From CAYUUW01 sp964448005 (lineage in GTDB: Bacteria; Patescibacteriota; Gracilibacteria; UM-FILTER-43-11), in NCBI GenBank assembly GCA_964448005.1, contig CAYUUW010000003.1, positions 1-56,862 of the forward strand: a DNA stretch of 56,862 nucleotides. The letters run 5' to 3'. Numbering within the stretch: position 1 is the stretch's first letter; each line of letters begins with the position of its first letter. The position numbers and the translations under genes are program-made. The notes below the pieces were generated by a model. That model saw only the letters and a program-made list of their open reading frames with translations, was not told where the DNA came from and made no database searches. Shown piece after piece: positions 47,796-55,756 of this stretch.

Positions 47796-48162
47796 GCGGC
47801 GGAATGGCGTATGGGAAAATCTGCTCTTCTTTTATACACCCATGCATACGTCCGAGGCTTCCTCTTTCTTTCAGCTTCTGCTTTTTCGGTCGAACCCGGA
47901 GGGTATTTTTTCCTTGGGCGGATCGAGCCTCTTTAGGCTGATTTCGGCTCTTTTCCAGGGGCGGCGGCTCTTTTTTGCGTGTTTTTCCCCATGAAATATT
48001 TTTTTTAGTCAAATATCTAAAAAACCCCTAAAACAAGTGCTAAAATTAGAATAAATTTTTTATTCAACTTACTTTTTCGCTGAAAATAGAGGGAAATCGC
48101 TTGATCCTGCCCGAGTTTTGGCTTTATACTGCGCCCAGATTAATTCCTAATTCTTTCTAATT
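47796..48162. other. Divergent regulatory gap between sigma factor and HU genes
   Basis: 367 bases without a convincing gene. From about 47990 to 48075 it is strongly AT-rich (A and T tracts, TAAAAT and TAGAAT boxes), consistent with an UP-element-like region or a second promoter for HU. The sigma-side half holds a TATAAA box on minus near 47833. Nothing else recognisable. Confidence 0.5.
48101..48130 (+). promoter_or_regulatory. HU gene promoter
   Basis: TTGATC (48101-48106), 18-nt spacer, TATACT (48125-48130), preceded by AT-rich tracts. Confidence 0.65.
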
Positions 48163-48435
48163 ATGACCAAGCAAGATCTTGTCGGCGAAATCGCCGCAAA
48201 GACCGGCCTCAGCAAGAAAGCTGCCGGAGACGCTCTCCAGGCTCTTCTGGATTCCATCATCAAGGAATTGAAGAAAGGCAGGAACGTCACCATCACTGGT
48301 TTCGGAACCTTCCGCGTTGCCCAACGCGCCGCCCGCACCGGTGTGAACCCCCGCACCATGAAGCCCCTTAAGATCCCTGCCATGAAGTCTCCTAGCTTCA
48401 AGGCTGGAAAGGTTCTGAAGGACGCCGTTCGCTAA
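48163..48435 (+). CDS. hup: HU family DNA-binding protein
   Basis: A 90-residue HU/IHF histone-like protein: MTKQDLVGEIAAKTGLSKKAAGDALQAL (N-terminal helices), NVTITGFGTFRV (beta saddle), and the arm ARTGVNPRTMKPLKIPAMKSPSFKAGKVLKDAV with the usual Pro-bearing tip. Compacts DNA and assists replication and transcription as a dimer. Strong promoter and strong terminator flank it, so it is probably monocistronic and highly expressed. Confidence 0.97.
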   Translation: MTKQDLVGEIAAKTGLSKKAAGDALQALLDSIIKELKKGRNVTITGFGTFRVAQRAARTGVNPRTMKPLKIPAMKSPSFKAGKVLKDAVR

Positions 48436-48469
48436 ATCATTCCACTCAAGGCCCGTTTCGGGCTTTGTC

Positions 48470-48502
48470 AAAAACCCCTCAGGCTTCGGCCGAGGGGTTT
48501 TT
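48470..48502 (+). terminator. HU gene terminator
   Basis: AAAAACCCCTC (48470-48480) and GAGGGGTTTTT (48492-48502), perfect 11-bp stem. A smaller GCCCG-TTT-CGGGC hairpin precedes it. Confidence 0.9.
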
Positions 48503-48504
48503 GC

Positions 48505-48532
48505 TTTACAGATTAATTTTTAGTGATAGAAT
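48505..48532 (+). promoter_or_regulatory. Promoter
   Basis: TTTACA (48505), 16-nt spacer, TAGAAT (48527-48532). Transcription starts about 48539, so the next gene must start at 48559 and not at an earlier in-frame codon. Confidence 0.62.
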
Positions 48533-48558
48533 GCTGTCATCCCTCCACCCCAAACCAA

Positions 48559-49470
48559 ATGAAACCCCCTTCTTCTTTTGATCGAGCTCCTGGATCTTTT
48601 TCGAATGAGACTCCTTCGGGTTATGCTTCACCCTCCCAGGCAGGCCATCCGGCTTCAGAACCCCTTCTTTTTGACGATGAAACGTCTTCTGCCTATGCTC
48701 CTGTTTTCCAAATAAGGCATTCAAGCGAAGCTGTTTTTGCCAATCAGTCTGCTGACATTGGGCCAGTACCCTCCTTCTCCGAAGGCCAACGACCCACCAC
48801 CATGGTTATTGATGTTGATTCCGGCACTCCTGTTTCACTTGCTTCGCTGCGGGGCGAAAGGAAGGATGATTCGGGCCCATTCACCCTTGCGCCTTCGGAC
48901 GTTGATTCTCTTTTCGATCCAGACATTCCTTTTAGCCCCCCTGCTGCATCCGCCAATTCCGACAATTCGGAAGACGGGGTTGAGCTCACAGAAGTCGATT
49001 TGTACTCAGCGGAATTCCCTTGCGGCACTCGTCTTTCCTTTATCTATCAGGGGGAAGGAGTCACCAAATTCCCCAAAGGGAGCGAATTGATCGACCTTAC
49101 CGTAGAGGGGGTGGTTTTGGCTTGGGATAAAGATGGATATGCCCTTGTGGAGCTCTGTTTTCCTGAGTATGGAGACCCTCAGGTTCCGATTCCTTTGAGC
49201 CGATTTGCCGCAGACGAAATCGAAAAACTTGATCCCGAAGAAGGTGCCCCTGAAAGGCCAAGTGAGCCATCGCAAAGGCGCACTCCGCTCATGGAAGAAT
49301 GTGCCCCTGAAATACCAGGAAAATCAACCCAAGGGCAGGCGCAACCCTTGGAAGAAGGCGCTCCTGCCGAGGCCACGGAATTGGCGCGAAGGCACACGCC
49401 GGCCTTGATTGCGCTTGCTCCGCCCGTAGCCCGCCGCAGATCCGCTGTCGCAGATATTTTGGAGTCTTAG
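48559..49470 (+). CDS. Hypothetical protein with central beta domain and disordered ends
   Basis: 303 residues. The first 130 are Ser/Pro-rich and disordered; the centre (about residues 140-225: VELTEVDLYSAEFPCGTRLSFIYQGEG, LIDLTVEGVVLAWDKDGYALVELCFPEYG) is a compact beta-rich domain that may be PilZ-like or SH3-like by eye, not certain. The tail is Pro/Glu-rich with an imperfect repeat (EEGAPERPSEPSQRRTP, EECAPEIPGKSTQ, EEGAPAEATELARRHTP) and ends in a basic stretch. No signal peptide. Own promoter. Confidence 0.68.
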   Translation: MKPPSSFDRAPGSFSNETPSGYASPSQAGHPASEPLLFDDETSSAYAPVFQIRHSSEAVFANQSADIGPVPSFSEGQRPTTMVIDVDSGTPVSLASLRGERKDDSGPFTLAPSDVDSLFDPDIPFSPPAASANSDNSEDGVELTEVDLYSAEFPCGTRLSFIYQGEGVTKFPKGSELIDLTVEGVVLAWDKDGYALVELCFPEYGDPQVPIPLSRFAADEIEKLDPEEGAPERPSEPSQRRTPLMEECAPEIPGKSTQGQAQPLEEGAPAEATELARRHTPALIALAPPVARRRSAVADILES

Positions 49471-49572
49471 GCTGAGGCTCTCTTAGGGCTCTTTGCCCCC
49501 CCCAATCGCTTGCCCGGCCCGCCCTTTTGGGCTATCCTGATTCCACTTCCTTAAAACATAATTTCCAAAAAA

Positions 49573-49896
49573 ATGGCGGTCATCAATGTGGATCAGGGCA
49601 GCTTTCAGAAGCAAGTGCTGGAGGTGAAGGACAAGCTCGTTCTGGTGGATTTTTGGGCCCCCTGGTGCGGCCCTTGCCGCCTGCAAGGCCCCATTCTGGA
49701 TGAGCTGGCCCAAGAGCTGGGCGACAAGGCGGTGGTTGCCAAGGTGAATGTGGACGAGAACATCGATCTTTCCGGCCAGTACGGCATCATGAGCATTCCT
49801 GCCCTCAAGATCTTCAAGAACGGCCAGATCGTGGAGGATCTGGTGGGCGTGCACGAAAAGGAAGACCTGATGGAGATGATTGAGAAGCATTCGTAA
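49573..49896 (+). CDS. trxA: Thioredoxin
   Basis: A 107-residue thioredoxin with active site WCGPCR (VDFWAPWCGPCRLQGPILDEL), the cis-Pro loop MSIPALKIFKNG and the family's C-terminal helix. Cytoplasmic disulfide reductant, possibly the electron source for the DipZ-like protein. Lys usually after CGPC-(K/R) is Arg here, and LQGP replaces MIAP/MSAP. Confidence 0.96.
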   Translation: MAVINVDQGSFQKQVLEVKDKLVLVDFWAPWCGPCRLQGPILDELAQELGDKAVVAKVNVDENIDLSGQYGIMSIPALKIFKNGQIVEDLVGVHEKEDLMEMIEKHS

Positions 49897-49898
49897 GC

Positions 49899-49980
49899 AG
49901 TTACGAATGACGAGTTACGAATTGCGAGTAGATAAAAACCCGGGATCTAAACTCACGACTCGTAACTCAAAATTTGTAAC
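49899..49980. repeat. Intergenic element, GAGTTACGAATT family
   Basis: GAGTTACGA (49912-49920) and TCGTAACTC (49960-49968) are inverted copies, with further degenerate copies on both sides. Lies between convergent trxA and RNase HI genes. Confidence 0.65.
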
Positions 49981-50537
49981 TAATTTCGGTCCATCGCTTC
50001 GTTCGCCAGCCGGTCTGCCACCTTGTTCTGCTCCCGCGGAATGTGCTGGATGGCAAAGGAGCTGAACTGCTCCTTGATTCGGCTCACCTCCTGATGCAAT
50101 GCCAGGATGCTGGAGCTCTTCACCTTGTATCTTCCGTTCAGCTGCTCCACCACCAGCTGGCTATCCATATAGCATCGCAAGGGCAGGTCGCCGTACTCTT
50201 CGTAGGCCCTTCTCATTCCCAGCCGAAGAGCCAGGTATTCAGCCTGGTTGTTTGTTTTTTCCCCAAAATATTCTGACCCCTTCATCACCAGTTTGCCCTT
50301 CTGGTACAGCGCAAAGCCGCCCCCCGAAGGTCCTGGATTTCCGCGCGACCCTCCGTCCGCAAAAAGCTCCAATCCTCCGTCCGCAGCGACTGGGCGCGGG
50401 GCGGCGGGGAGATTGGCCAAGGCGGAGCGTATGGCGGAGTCCAAAAAAGCCTCGCGCTCGCTTTCGGGCACTTTGGCTTGAATGGCTTTGATTTGGGCTG
50501 GACTCAGGATCATGCGGGCGTTTGGGGGCGGCCTCAT
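49980..50537 (-). CDS. Ribonuclease HI family protein
   Basis: A 185-residue protein with a short helical N-terminus and an RNase H fold. The DEDD active site is complete: Asp61 (FADGGSRGNPGPSGGG), Glu100 (KTNNQAEYLAL), Asp125 (CYMDSQLVV) and Asp175 with His165 (HIPREQNKVADRLANEAM). Removes RNA from RNA-DNA hybrids. The group is the compact 'RNase HI family' also common in archaea and CPR. Its ATG overlaps the secD stop (ATGA, 50534-50537), so the two are translationally coupled. Confidence 0.92.
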   Translation of the reverse strand: MRPPPNARMILSPAQIKAIQAKVPESEREAFLDSAIRSALANLPAAPRPVAADGGLELFADGGSRGNPGPSGGGFALYQKGKLVMKGSEYFGEKTNNQAEYLALRLGMRRAYEEYGDLPLRCYMDSQLVVEQLNGRYKVKSSSILALHQEVSRIKEQFSSFAIQHIPREQNKVADRLANEAMDRN

Positions 50538-52606
50538 TTTGACTTCGGCAGGCTCACGCCCAGCAGGAAGCCGCTTTTTGCGACCTTGGTTTTCTCCAGG
50601 GTCCGAATGAAGGAGCGCGTCACGGTGATGGCGGTGAACATGGAGGCCAGAATGCCCAGGGCCAGCATCAGGGCGAAGCCTCGGATGATGGAATTGCCGA
50701 AGAACCACAGGATGGCGCAGGTGATCAGGGAAGAGGTGTTGGAATCCCGGATGGACGACCAGGCCCTTTCGAAGCCTGCTGCGATGGCTGCGCTGAAGCT
50801 TTGCCCTTCCTTCAGTTCCTCTTTGGTCCGCTCGAAAATGAGGATATTGGCGTCCACCGCCATTCCCACCGAAAGGATGAGGCCGGCGATGCCTGCCAAG
50901 GTCATCACAAGAGGCGTCGTCTTCAGGATGAAGATCAGGAGCGTGGAATAGACTCCCAGGGCCAGCACGGCCACCAGTCCCAATAGGCGGTAGTACAGAA
51001 CCATGAACAGGGCGACAGCCGCGAAGCCGATCAGGCCGGCGATCAGCGAGGCTTTCAGGGCGCTCTCGCCCAAGGTGGCGCTGATGGTGTACTGGTCGCT
51101 CAGCAGGATGGGGGCGTCGATCGCTCCGGTGTTGAGGTCCTTGGCCATGCTCATCGCTTCCTGCAGGGTGTAGGTGCCGGTGATCACCGCCGTCCCCCCT
51201 GCGATCTTCTGCTCCACTGTAGGTTTAGATATAAGCTCTCCGCCAACGAAAATGGCCAAAGGCTTGTTCACCAGCTTTTCAGTCAATTCGGCGAAAATCT
51301 CACCCCCTTCCTTGTCGAACTCGATAGCCACCTGCGGAGCCCCGAACTGGGTGTAGGTGACTGTGGCGCGCTTGAAATGGGAGCCGTTGAGGCCGGTGGC
51401 CTTCCAGGCATCGGGCGTGATGTCCAGCGCCATCTCCTGGTAGGAATAGAAGGGCTCCTGGGCCGTGCTGGTGCTGGCTTCCTGCCTGTCTGTCACCTGA
51501 ATCACATGGAAGCCGAAATCCGTCTCCACAGGTTCGGAAATCTCGCCTTTCTGCAGGGCAAAAGCGCTTTCCTCGAAGGCGGGCACCATGGCTCCCTTGC
51601 CGAAGAAATCCAGGTCTCCTCCTTTCTCCGCACTGGTTTGGTCGCTGGAATGCTGCTTGGCAAGCTCCCCAAAGGCTTCCGGTTTCGCTTTTGCCTCCGC
51701 AGCCAGCCGCTCTGCTTCCGCCTGAGCCTCTTCCTTGCTGCGCGTGACCGATTCGGCGGCGCTTTGAGCGCCCTGGTAGGGGATCAGAATGTGGCTGGCC
51801 CGGACTTTCTCCTGGGTCTCAGTGGTCTTTTCTCGATTTTCTTTGGCCACCAGCTTCACGATGCGAAGGGTCTTCTTCTCCGTGATGCTGCCGCCTTCGG
51901 AAATGCTGTACTCTCCGCCGCCTTCGACCAATTCAGGATGGACTTCGCCCACCTTCAGTAAGGGCATCAGGCTGGCATAGTGGACGGGAAGATCCGATTC
52001 GAAGCCGTCGGCTTCCGCCACGAACTCGATCTTTCCGTCGGCGGTTTTAGAGGCTTCGCCGATCTTTGAGAAATCGGCTCCTGGAGCCAGAGCTTGGCTC
52101 AGCAGGGCTTGGCCTTTCTCTCGGATGAGGCCGATCTCATTGGGGTCGGCTTCCGTTTTCGGTTCCTTGAATTCCAGCTGGATGGTTTTGCCCACCACTG
52201 CCTTGGCTTCCTCGATATTCTGGATACCAGCCAGCTCCACAATCACGTGGCGTTCCCCGGCGCTGTTGGAGGAATAGATCTGCGGCTCGGAGACGCCCAG
52301 GCTATTCACCCTGCGCTCCAGCGTTGCCAGCACGCCTTCCACCAGGTCATTGACGGCTACATCGTTGCTGGCGTCCTCATCGCTGTTCAGGCGTTCGGCG
52401 TTGCTCAGGTCCACCCGGTAGTCCAGTCGCGTGCCGCCCTGCAGATCGAGCCCAAGGGTGACTTCCTTGCTCCGCAGCCAATTGCTGGCCGCCGCTAGCG
52501 GGCCGTCTTGGGGCATGGCAGGCCTGAATGAGTCGGGAAGGGCGACCAAGGCCATCAGCAGCGTGGCGACAAGGATGGCGACAAGGCCTTTATCGATGCG
52601 TTTCAT
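50534..52606 (-). CDS. secD: Protein translocase subunit SecD with an inserted parvulin (PpiC) domain
   Basis: A 690-residue protein, far longer than many SecD proteins. The SecD frame is clear: N-terminal helix (residues 7-24), LGLDLQGGTRLDY (54), LERRVNSLGVSEPQI, the C-terminal membrane domain from about 515 with TLGESALKASLIAGL and GMAVDANILIFERTKEEL. Between them residues about 268-374 are a complete parvulin-type prolyl isomerase: VRASHILIPYQ, AFGELAKQHSSDQTSAEKGGDLDFFGKGAMVPAFEESAF, GEISEPVETDFGFHVIQVTDR. Residues 165-255 look like a second, degenerate copy of the same fold. The insertion lies in the extracytoplasmic P1 region, so secretion drive and folding help may be joined. No secF gene is in the window. 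Confidence 0.93.
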   Translation of the reverse strand: MKRIDKGLVAILVATLLMALVALPDSFRPAMPQDGPLAAASNWLRSKEVTLGLDLQGGTRLDYRVDLSNAERLNSDEDASNDVAVNDLVEGVLATLERRVNSLGVSEPQIYSSNSAGERHVIVELAGIQNIEEAKAVVGKTIQLEFKEPKTEADPNEIGLIREKGQALLSQALAPGADFSKIGEASKTADGKIEFVAEADGFESDLPVHYASLMPLLKVGEVHPELVEGGGEYSISEGGSITEKKTLRIVKLVAKENREKTTETQEKVRASHILIPYQGAQSAAESVTRSKEEAQAEAERLAAEAKAKPEAFGELAKQHSSDQTSAEKGGDLDFFGKGAMVPAFEESAFALQKGEISEPVETDFGFHVIQVTDRQEASTSTAQEPFYSYQEMALDITPDAWKATGLNGSHFKRATVTYTQFGAPQVAIEFDKEGGEIFAELTEKLVNKPLAIFVGGELISKPTVEQKIAGGTAVITGTYTLQEAMSMAKDLNTGAIDAPILLSDQYTISATLGESALKASLIAGLIGFAAVALFMVLYYRLLGLVAVLALGVYSTLLIFILKTTPLVMTLAGIAGLILSVGMAVDANILIFERTKEELKEGQSFSAAIAAGFERAWSSIRDSNTSSLITCAILWFFGNSIIRGFALMLALGILASMFTAITVTRSFIRTLEKTKVAKSGFLLGVSLPKSK

Positions 52607-52611
52607 TTTTT

Positions 52612-52650
52612 AAAAATTACTAATTACGAAGGGCGAATTATGAATGAGGA
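52612..52650. repeat. Short intergenic element, GAGTTACGAATT family
   Basis: AATTACTAATTACGAAGGGCGAATTATGAAT, a degenerate member, just upstream of secD. The remaining gap to 52762 holds nothing recognisable. Confidence 0.4.
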
Positions 52651-52762
52651 GCTTAGGCCGCCTATCCAGAGCTGGCTAAAAGCCCCCATAGGTTAAAGGA
52701 AATAGCTTCTTTTTGCAATTTCAAAAATGGAATTTCTCGGCCATTGTCCAGGTTCCTCCATT

Positions 52763-53713
52763 CTATTTTACGATCCTGCTGCCCTGCCGCAGCATCTTGT
52801 GGCTCAGGTCCAGGTTCTCCAGCACGCAATCCTCGTCCACCACGCAGTTGCGGATCACGCAGTTGCGGATCACGCAGCCCTTCAGGATCACGGCGTTCTC
52901 CAGCACGCTGTTCTCCACCAGGCATCCCTGGCCCAAGAAGTTCCCTCCGCTCAGCGTGTTCTGTCCTCTTTCCGTCACGCCTTCTTCCCGAATGGTTTTT
53001 CCTTCCAGCAGCAGGCGATTGCCTTCCAGGTAGGCCTCGAACGAGCCGATGTCGACCCAGGGCTCCTGGAAAACAAAAACATCCACTTCCTCCTTTTTTT
53101 CGTTCAGCAGGTACTCGAAAATCCCACCCAGGTCGTCTTTTTTCCGCTTGGCGTAGGCCACAATGTCCGCCAGGCTCCTGGCGGGGAAAAGGAAGCATGC
53201 GGTGCTGACCAGGGTGCTTTTGGGCTCGGCCGGCTTTTCCTGGAACTCCACGGCCTTTCCGTTCCTTTCGATAACCACGCCAAAGCGCTTGGCCTGCTCT
53301 TTGTCGCCAATGTCGTAGGCGGCCAGCAGGGGATTGCCCTGGAAGCGGCCCAGCATGTCCTGGAGCCGAAACCCGAAATAGTTGTCGCCGGCCAGAAGCA
53401 TCAGGTCCTCCTGGATCCCCAGCGATTCGATGGCGTAGGCGGTGGCTCCCAGGGCCCCCTTCTTGAACTCATCCGTGGCTGAATCCTCGACGAAAACCGT
53501 GATGTCTCGCTCCGGAAACCGTTCGGCCCAGGCCTTGAATTCGGCCTCGAACACGGCATTGGTGCACACGACGATGGGAATGCCCGCTGGGACTCCTTCG
53601 ACGATATGGGAGATCAACGGCCTGTCTTTAAGGTGCAGCAAAGGCTTGGCTTTTTTCTCCGTGAGGGGCCAGAGACGTGTGGCGAACCCGCCGGCGAGGA
53701 TGATGCATTTCAT
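52763..53713 (-). CDS. Sugar-phosphate nucleotidyltransferase with beta-helix C-terminus
   Basis: A 316-residue protein. MKCIILAGGFATRLWPLTEKKAKPLL is the NTP-binding loop of nucleotidyltransferases, and LLAGDNYFGF, VVIERNGKAVEFQEKP and PWVDIGSFEAYLEGN follow in the order seen in glucose-1-phosphate thymidylyl/uridylyltransferases. From about residue 255 hexapeptide-repeat-like strands (CLVENSVLENAVILKGCVIRNCVI...) form a left-handed beta-helix. It would make a nucleotide sugar for surface glycans; sugar and base are not certain. It follows the CoA-binding membrane protein with a repeat element between. Confidence 0.9.
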   Translation of the reverse strand: MKCIILAGGFATRLWPLTEKKAKPLLHLKDRPLISHIVEGVPAGIPIVVCTNAVFEAEFKAWAERFPERDITVFVEDSATDEFKKGALGATAYAIESLGIQEDLMLLAGDNYFGFRLQDMLGRFQGNPLLAAYDIGDKEQAKRFGVVIERNGKAVEFQEKPAEPKSTLVSTACFLFPARSLADIVAYAKRKKDDLGGIFEYLLNEKKEEVDVFVFQEPWVDIGSFEAYLEGNRLLLEGKTIREEGVTERGQNTLSGGNFLGQGCLVENSVLENAVILKGCVIRNCVIRNCVVDEDCVLENLDLSHKMLRQGSRIVK

Positions 53714-53720
53714 AAATTAT

Positions 53721-53828
53721 CCGATTGTGATACCAGTTGTGGCGCCCATGGTGGCCCCTGTGGTGATGCCGATTATGATTCCAATTGTGATTTTCACCAC
53801 TGGGATCACGACGGGAATCACGATGGGT
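53721..53828. repeat. 12-nt-period inverted repeat, longest copy
   Basis: On plus: GTGATACCAGTT, GTGGCGCCCATG, GTGGCCCCTGTG, GTGATGCCGATT, ATGATTCCAATT, GTGATTTTCACC, then inverted units ACTGGGATCACG, ACGGGAATCACG. It fills the gap between two minus-strand genes and lies within three bases of the upstream gene's stop. Confidence 0.72.
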
Positions 53829-53830
53829 TG

Positions 53831-54637
53831 TTACCAAACATCGTGCCACCACCGCCTGCGCTTCTCCACCTTCAGCAGCGGCACGCCTTCCACTTCTTCG
53901 ACCCTTTGGTGCCCCTGGAAGACGCCCAGAAGCTCCGGAGGCATCACGTAGAGCAGGTGGTTGGCCAAGGCGTAGTTGATGATGTTGAGGCTCTGCTCCA
54001 GATGATCCGCCTGGAGGATCACGTCGATATTGTTTTCCGCCACAGCCCGTTCGAAGCGGTCCATTTTGCCCACCACCGGCACGCCATGCAGATGGGTCTT
54101 TTGGCCTCCGTGGGCGTTGATGACGGCCACAGGCTTCAGGTGGGATCTTTGGCCGATCAGCAGGCCCACAATGTCTTCCGCCGGACGGTTGGCTCCGATC
54201 ACCAGGGTGCGGTACACGCCCACCTCCCTTTGGAAATTCCTCTTCAGGATCCACTGGAACAGCAGGTGCCAGCCGTAGACCAGAGCCAGAGTGAAGGCGA
54301 AGATGTAGACGAGAATCAGGCGCGAGAAGAAGTTCCGGTAGGCAAAGTAGTACAGCACCATGAAGACGGCCACGTTCTGGATGGACACGTAGGCGATGCG
54401 CTGGAAATGCCTCAGGCTGAGCGCCTGCTGGGTGAGCCGGTAGCTGCGGGCGAAGAACATCAGCCCCAAGGTGATGGGCAGGGTGATCAGGGCGATCAGC
54501 GCATAGCGCGGGAAGGGGAAATCGGTGGAGAGGATGAAGCCGACGCGGATGAAGTAGGCGAGCGCGAAAGCTGCCAAAATCAGAATGGCGTCCACGACGA
54601 TCTGCAGGGCCTTGAGGCGAATGAGGGATTTTTTCAT
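53831..54637 (-). CDS. Polyprenyl glycosylphosphotransferase-like N-terminal half (CoA-binding_3)
   Basis: A 268-residue protein with four or five membrane helices (residues 10-125) and a Rossmann-like CoA_binding_3 domain (YRTLVIGANRPAEDIVGLLI, PVAVINAHGGQKTHLHGVPVVGK, LLYVMPPELLGVFQGHQRVEEVEGVPLLKVEKR). This is the N-terminal half of WbaP/WcaJ-type initiating transferases. The catalytic bacterial sugar transferase domain (about 200 residues) is missing: the frame stops just after GVPLLKVE, at the edge of the inverted repeat. Either a stand-alone regulator or a truncated enzyme. Confidence 0.8.
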   Translation of the reverse strand: MKKSLIRLKALQIVVDAILILAAFALAYFIRVGFILSTDFPFPRYALIALITLPITLGLMFFARSYRLTQQALSLRHFQRIAYVSIQNVAVFMVLYYFAYRNFFSRLILVYIFAFTLALVYGWHLLFQWILKRNFQREVGVYRTLVIGANRPAEDIVGLLIGQRSHLKPVAVINAHGGQKTHLHGVPVVGKMDRFERAVAENNIDVILQADHLEQSLNIINYALANHLLYVMPPELLGVFQGHQRVEEVEGVPLLKVEKRRRWWHDVW

Positions 54638-54691
54638 GGATGTATTTTAGGGGAATTTTGGATAAAAACCAATGCGTACGCAATGGATTGC

Positions 54692-54736
54692 GTAGGGCGG
54701 GATTAATCCCGCCCTACTACGGCGGTTCGCCGCCGT
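54692..54736. repeat. REP-like palindrome plus second hairpin
   Basis: A 26-bp perfect palindrome (54692-54717) starting GTAGGGCGGGATT, followed by ACGGCGG-TTCG-CCGCCGT (54719-54736). Lies between htpX and the membrane protein gene; the second hairpin could act as a weak terminator. Confidence 0.8.
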
Positions 54737-54751
54737 TTGCATTTGGTTTTT

Positions 54752-55660
54752 CTAAACCCCCATCCCTCTGAGCCGCCTAATCCGATCCTCAATGTCCGGA
54801 TGGGTGGAAAAGAGGCCGTTCATCCATTTCATCCCTTCCTCATTCCTTAGGGGGTTTTCGATGTACATGTGGGCGGTGGCTTTATTGGCGGCTTCCAAGG
54901 GCTCTTTGTCGGCTTTGATTTTTTCCAGGGCGCTCGCCAGGCCTTCCGGATAACGGGTGATGAGGGCGCCGCTGGCATCGGCCAAATATTCCCTCTGGCG
55001 ACTAATGGCCAGGTGCATCAGCTTGGCGATGATGGGGGAGAGGATGGCCAAGGCCACTCCGATCAGAATCAGGGCAGCATTGCCTTTGGAATCGGAATTT
55101 CGCCGCCGTCCGCCTCCGTAGTACATGGATCTCAGGAAGATGTCCGAAACCAAGGCAATCAATCCAATCAGCGCCACGGTCACGCTCTGCAGGCGGATGT
55201 CGTAGTTCCGGATGTGGGAGAGCTCGTGGGCCATCACGCCTTCCAGTTCCGGCTTGCTCAGCTGGTCCAGGAGCCCCTGAGTGATGGCGACGGAGGCATT
55301 CCCAGGTCCTCGTCCGGTCGCAAAGGCGTTCAGGGCGCTGTCGTCGATCAGGTAAATTTTGGGTGTGGGCACGCCGCTGGCGATGCTCAGGTTTTCCACT
55401 GTCCTATACAAAGTGGGATGGTCCGACTTCTTGATTTCTTTCGCTCCGGTGATGGCCAGCGTGATGCTGCCGGCGGCGAAGTAGCTGATCAGGGCGTAAA
55501 CGACGGCTCCGATTCCAAAGATTCCCAGCAAGCCCAGCGAGGCTTTTTGGTCCTGGGTCTGAATGTATCCGAAGCCGTAGCCGATGGCCGCGAAGAAGGC
55601 AACGAAGGTCAGCAGAAGGAATCCGGTCCGGCGCTTGTTTTGGGCGATCTGCTTGTACAT
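54752..55660 (-). CDS. htpX: HtpX-family membrane zinc protease (M48)
   Basis: A 302-residue protein: two N-terminal helices, PKIYLIDDSALNAFATGRGPGNASVAITQGLL, the zinc motif VMAHELSHIRNYDIR, two further helices, SRQREYLADASGAL (third ligand Glu) and the C-terminal THPDIEDRIRRLR. Degrades misfolded membrane proteins in the cytoplasmic membrane. The ATG comes directly after a repeat-filled leader. Confidence 0.95.
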   Translation of the reverse strand: MYKQIAQNKRRTGFLLLTFVAFFAAIGYGFGYIQTQDQKASLGLLGIFGIGAVVYALISYFAAGSITLAITGAKEIKKSDHPTLYRTVENLSIASGVPTPKIYLIDDSALNAFATGRGPGNASVAITQGLLDQLSKPELEGVMAHELSHIRNYDIRLQSVTVALIGLIALVSDIFLRSMYYGGGRRRNSDSKGNAALILIGVALAILSPIIAKLMHLAISRQREYLADASGALITRYPEGLASALEKIKADKEPLEAANKATAHMYIENPLRNEEGMKWMNGLFSTHPDIEDRIRRLRGMGV

Positions 55661-55663
55661 AAT

Positions 55664-55745
55664 TCAGGACTAAGTATTCAGGACTAAGGACTAAGGTTAA
55701 GCTGAGCAAACTCACTTATTCCTTAGTTCTCAGCCCTTAAGTAAG
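55664..55745. repeat. Intergenic repeat with GGACTAA heptads
   Basis: ATTCAGGACTAAGT, ATTCAGGACTAAGG, ACTAAGG direct copies, then CCTTAGTTCTCAG and CTTAAGTAAGTAGG as partly inverted copies. Fills the htpX leader and abuts the small pseudogene. Confidence 0.65.
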
Positions 55746-55756
55746 TAGGGAGATAA

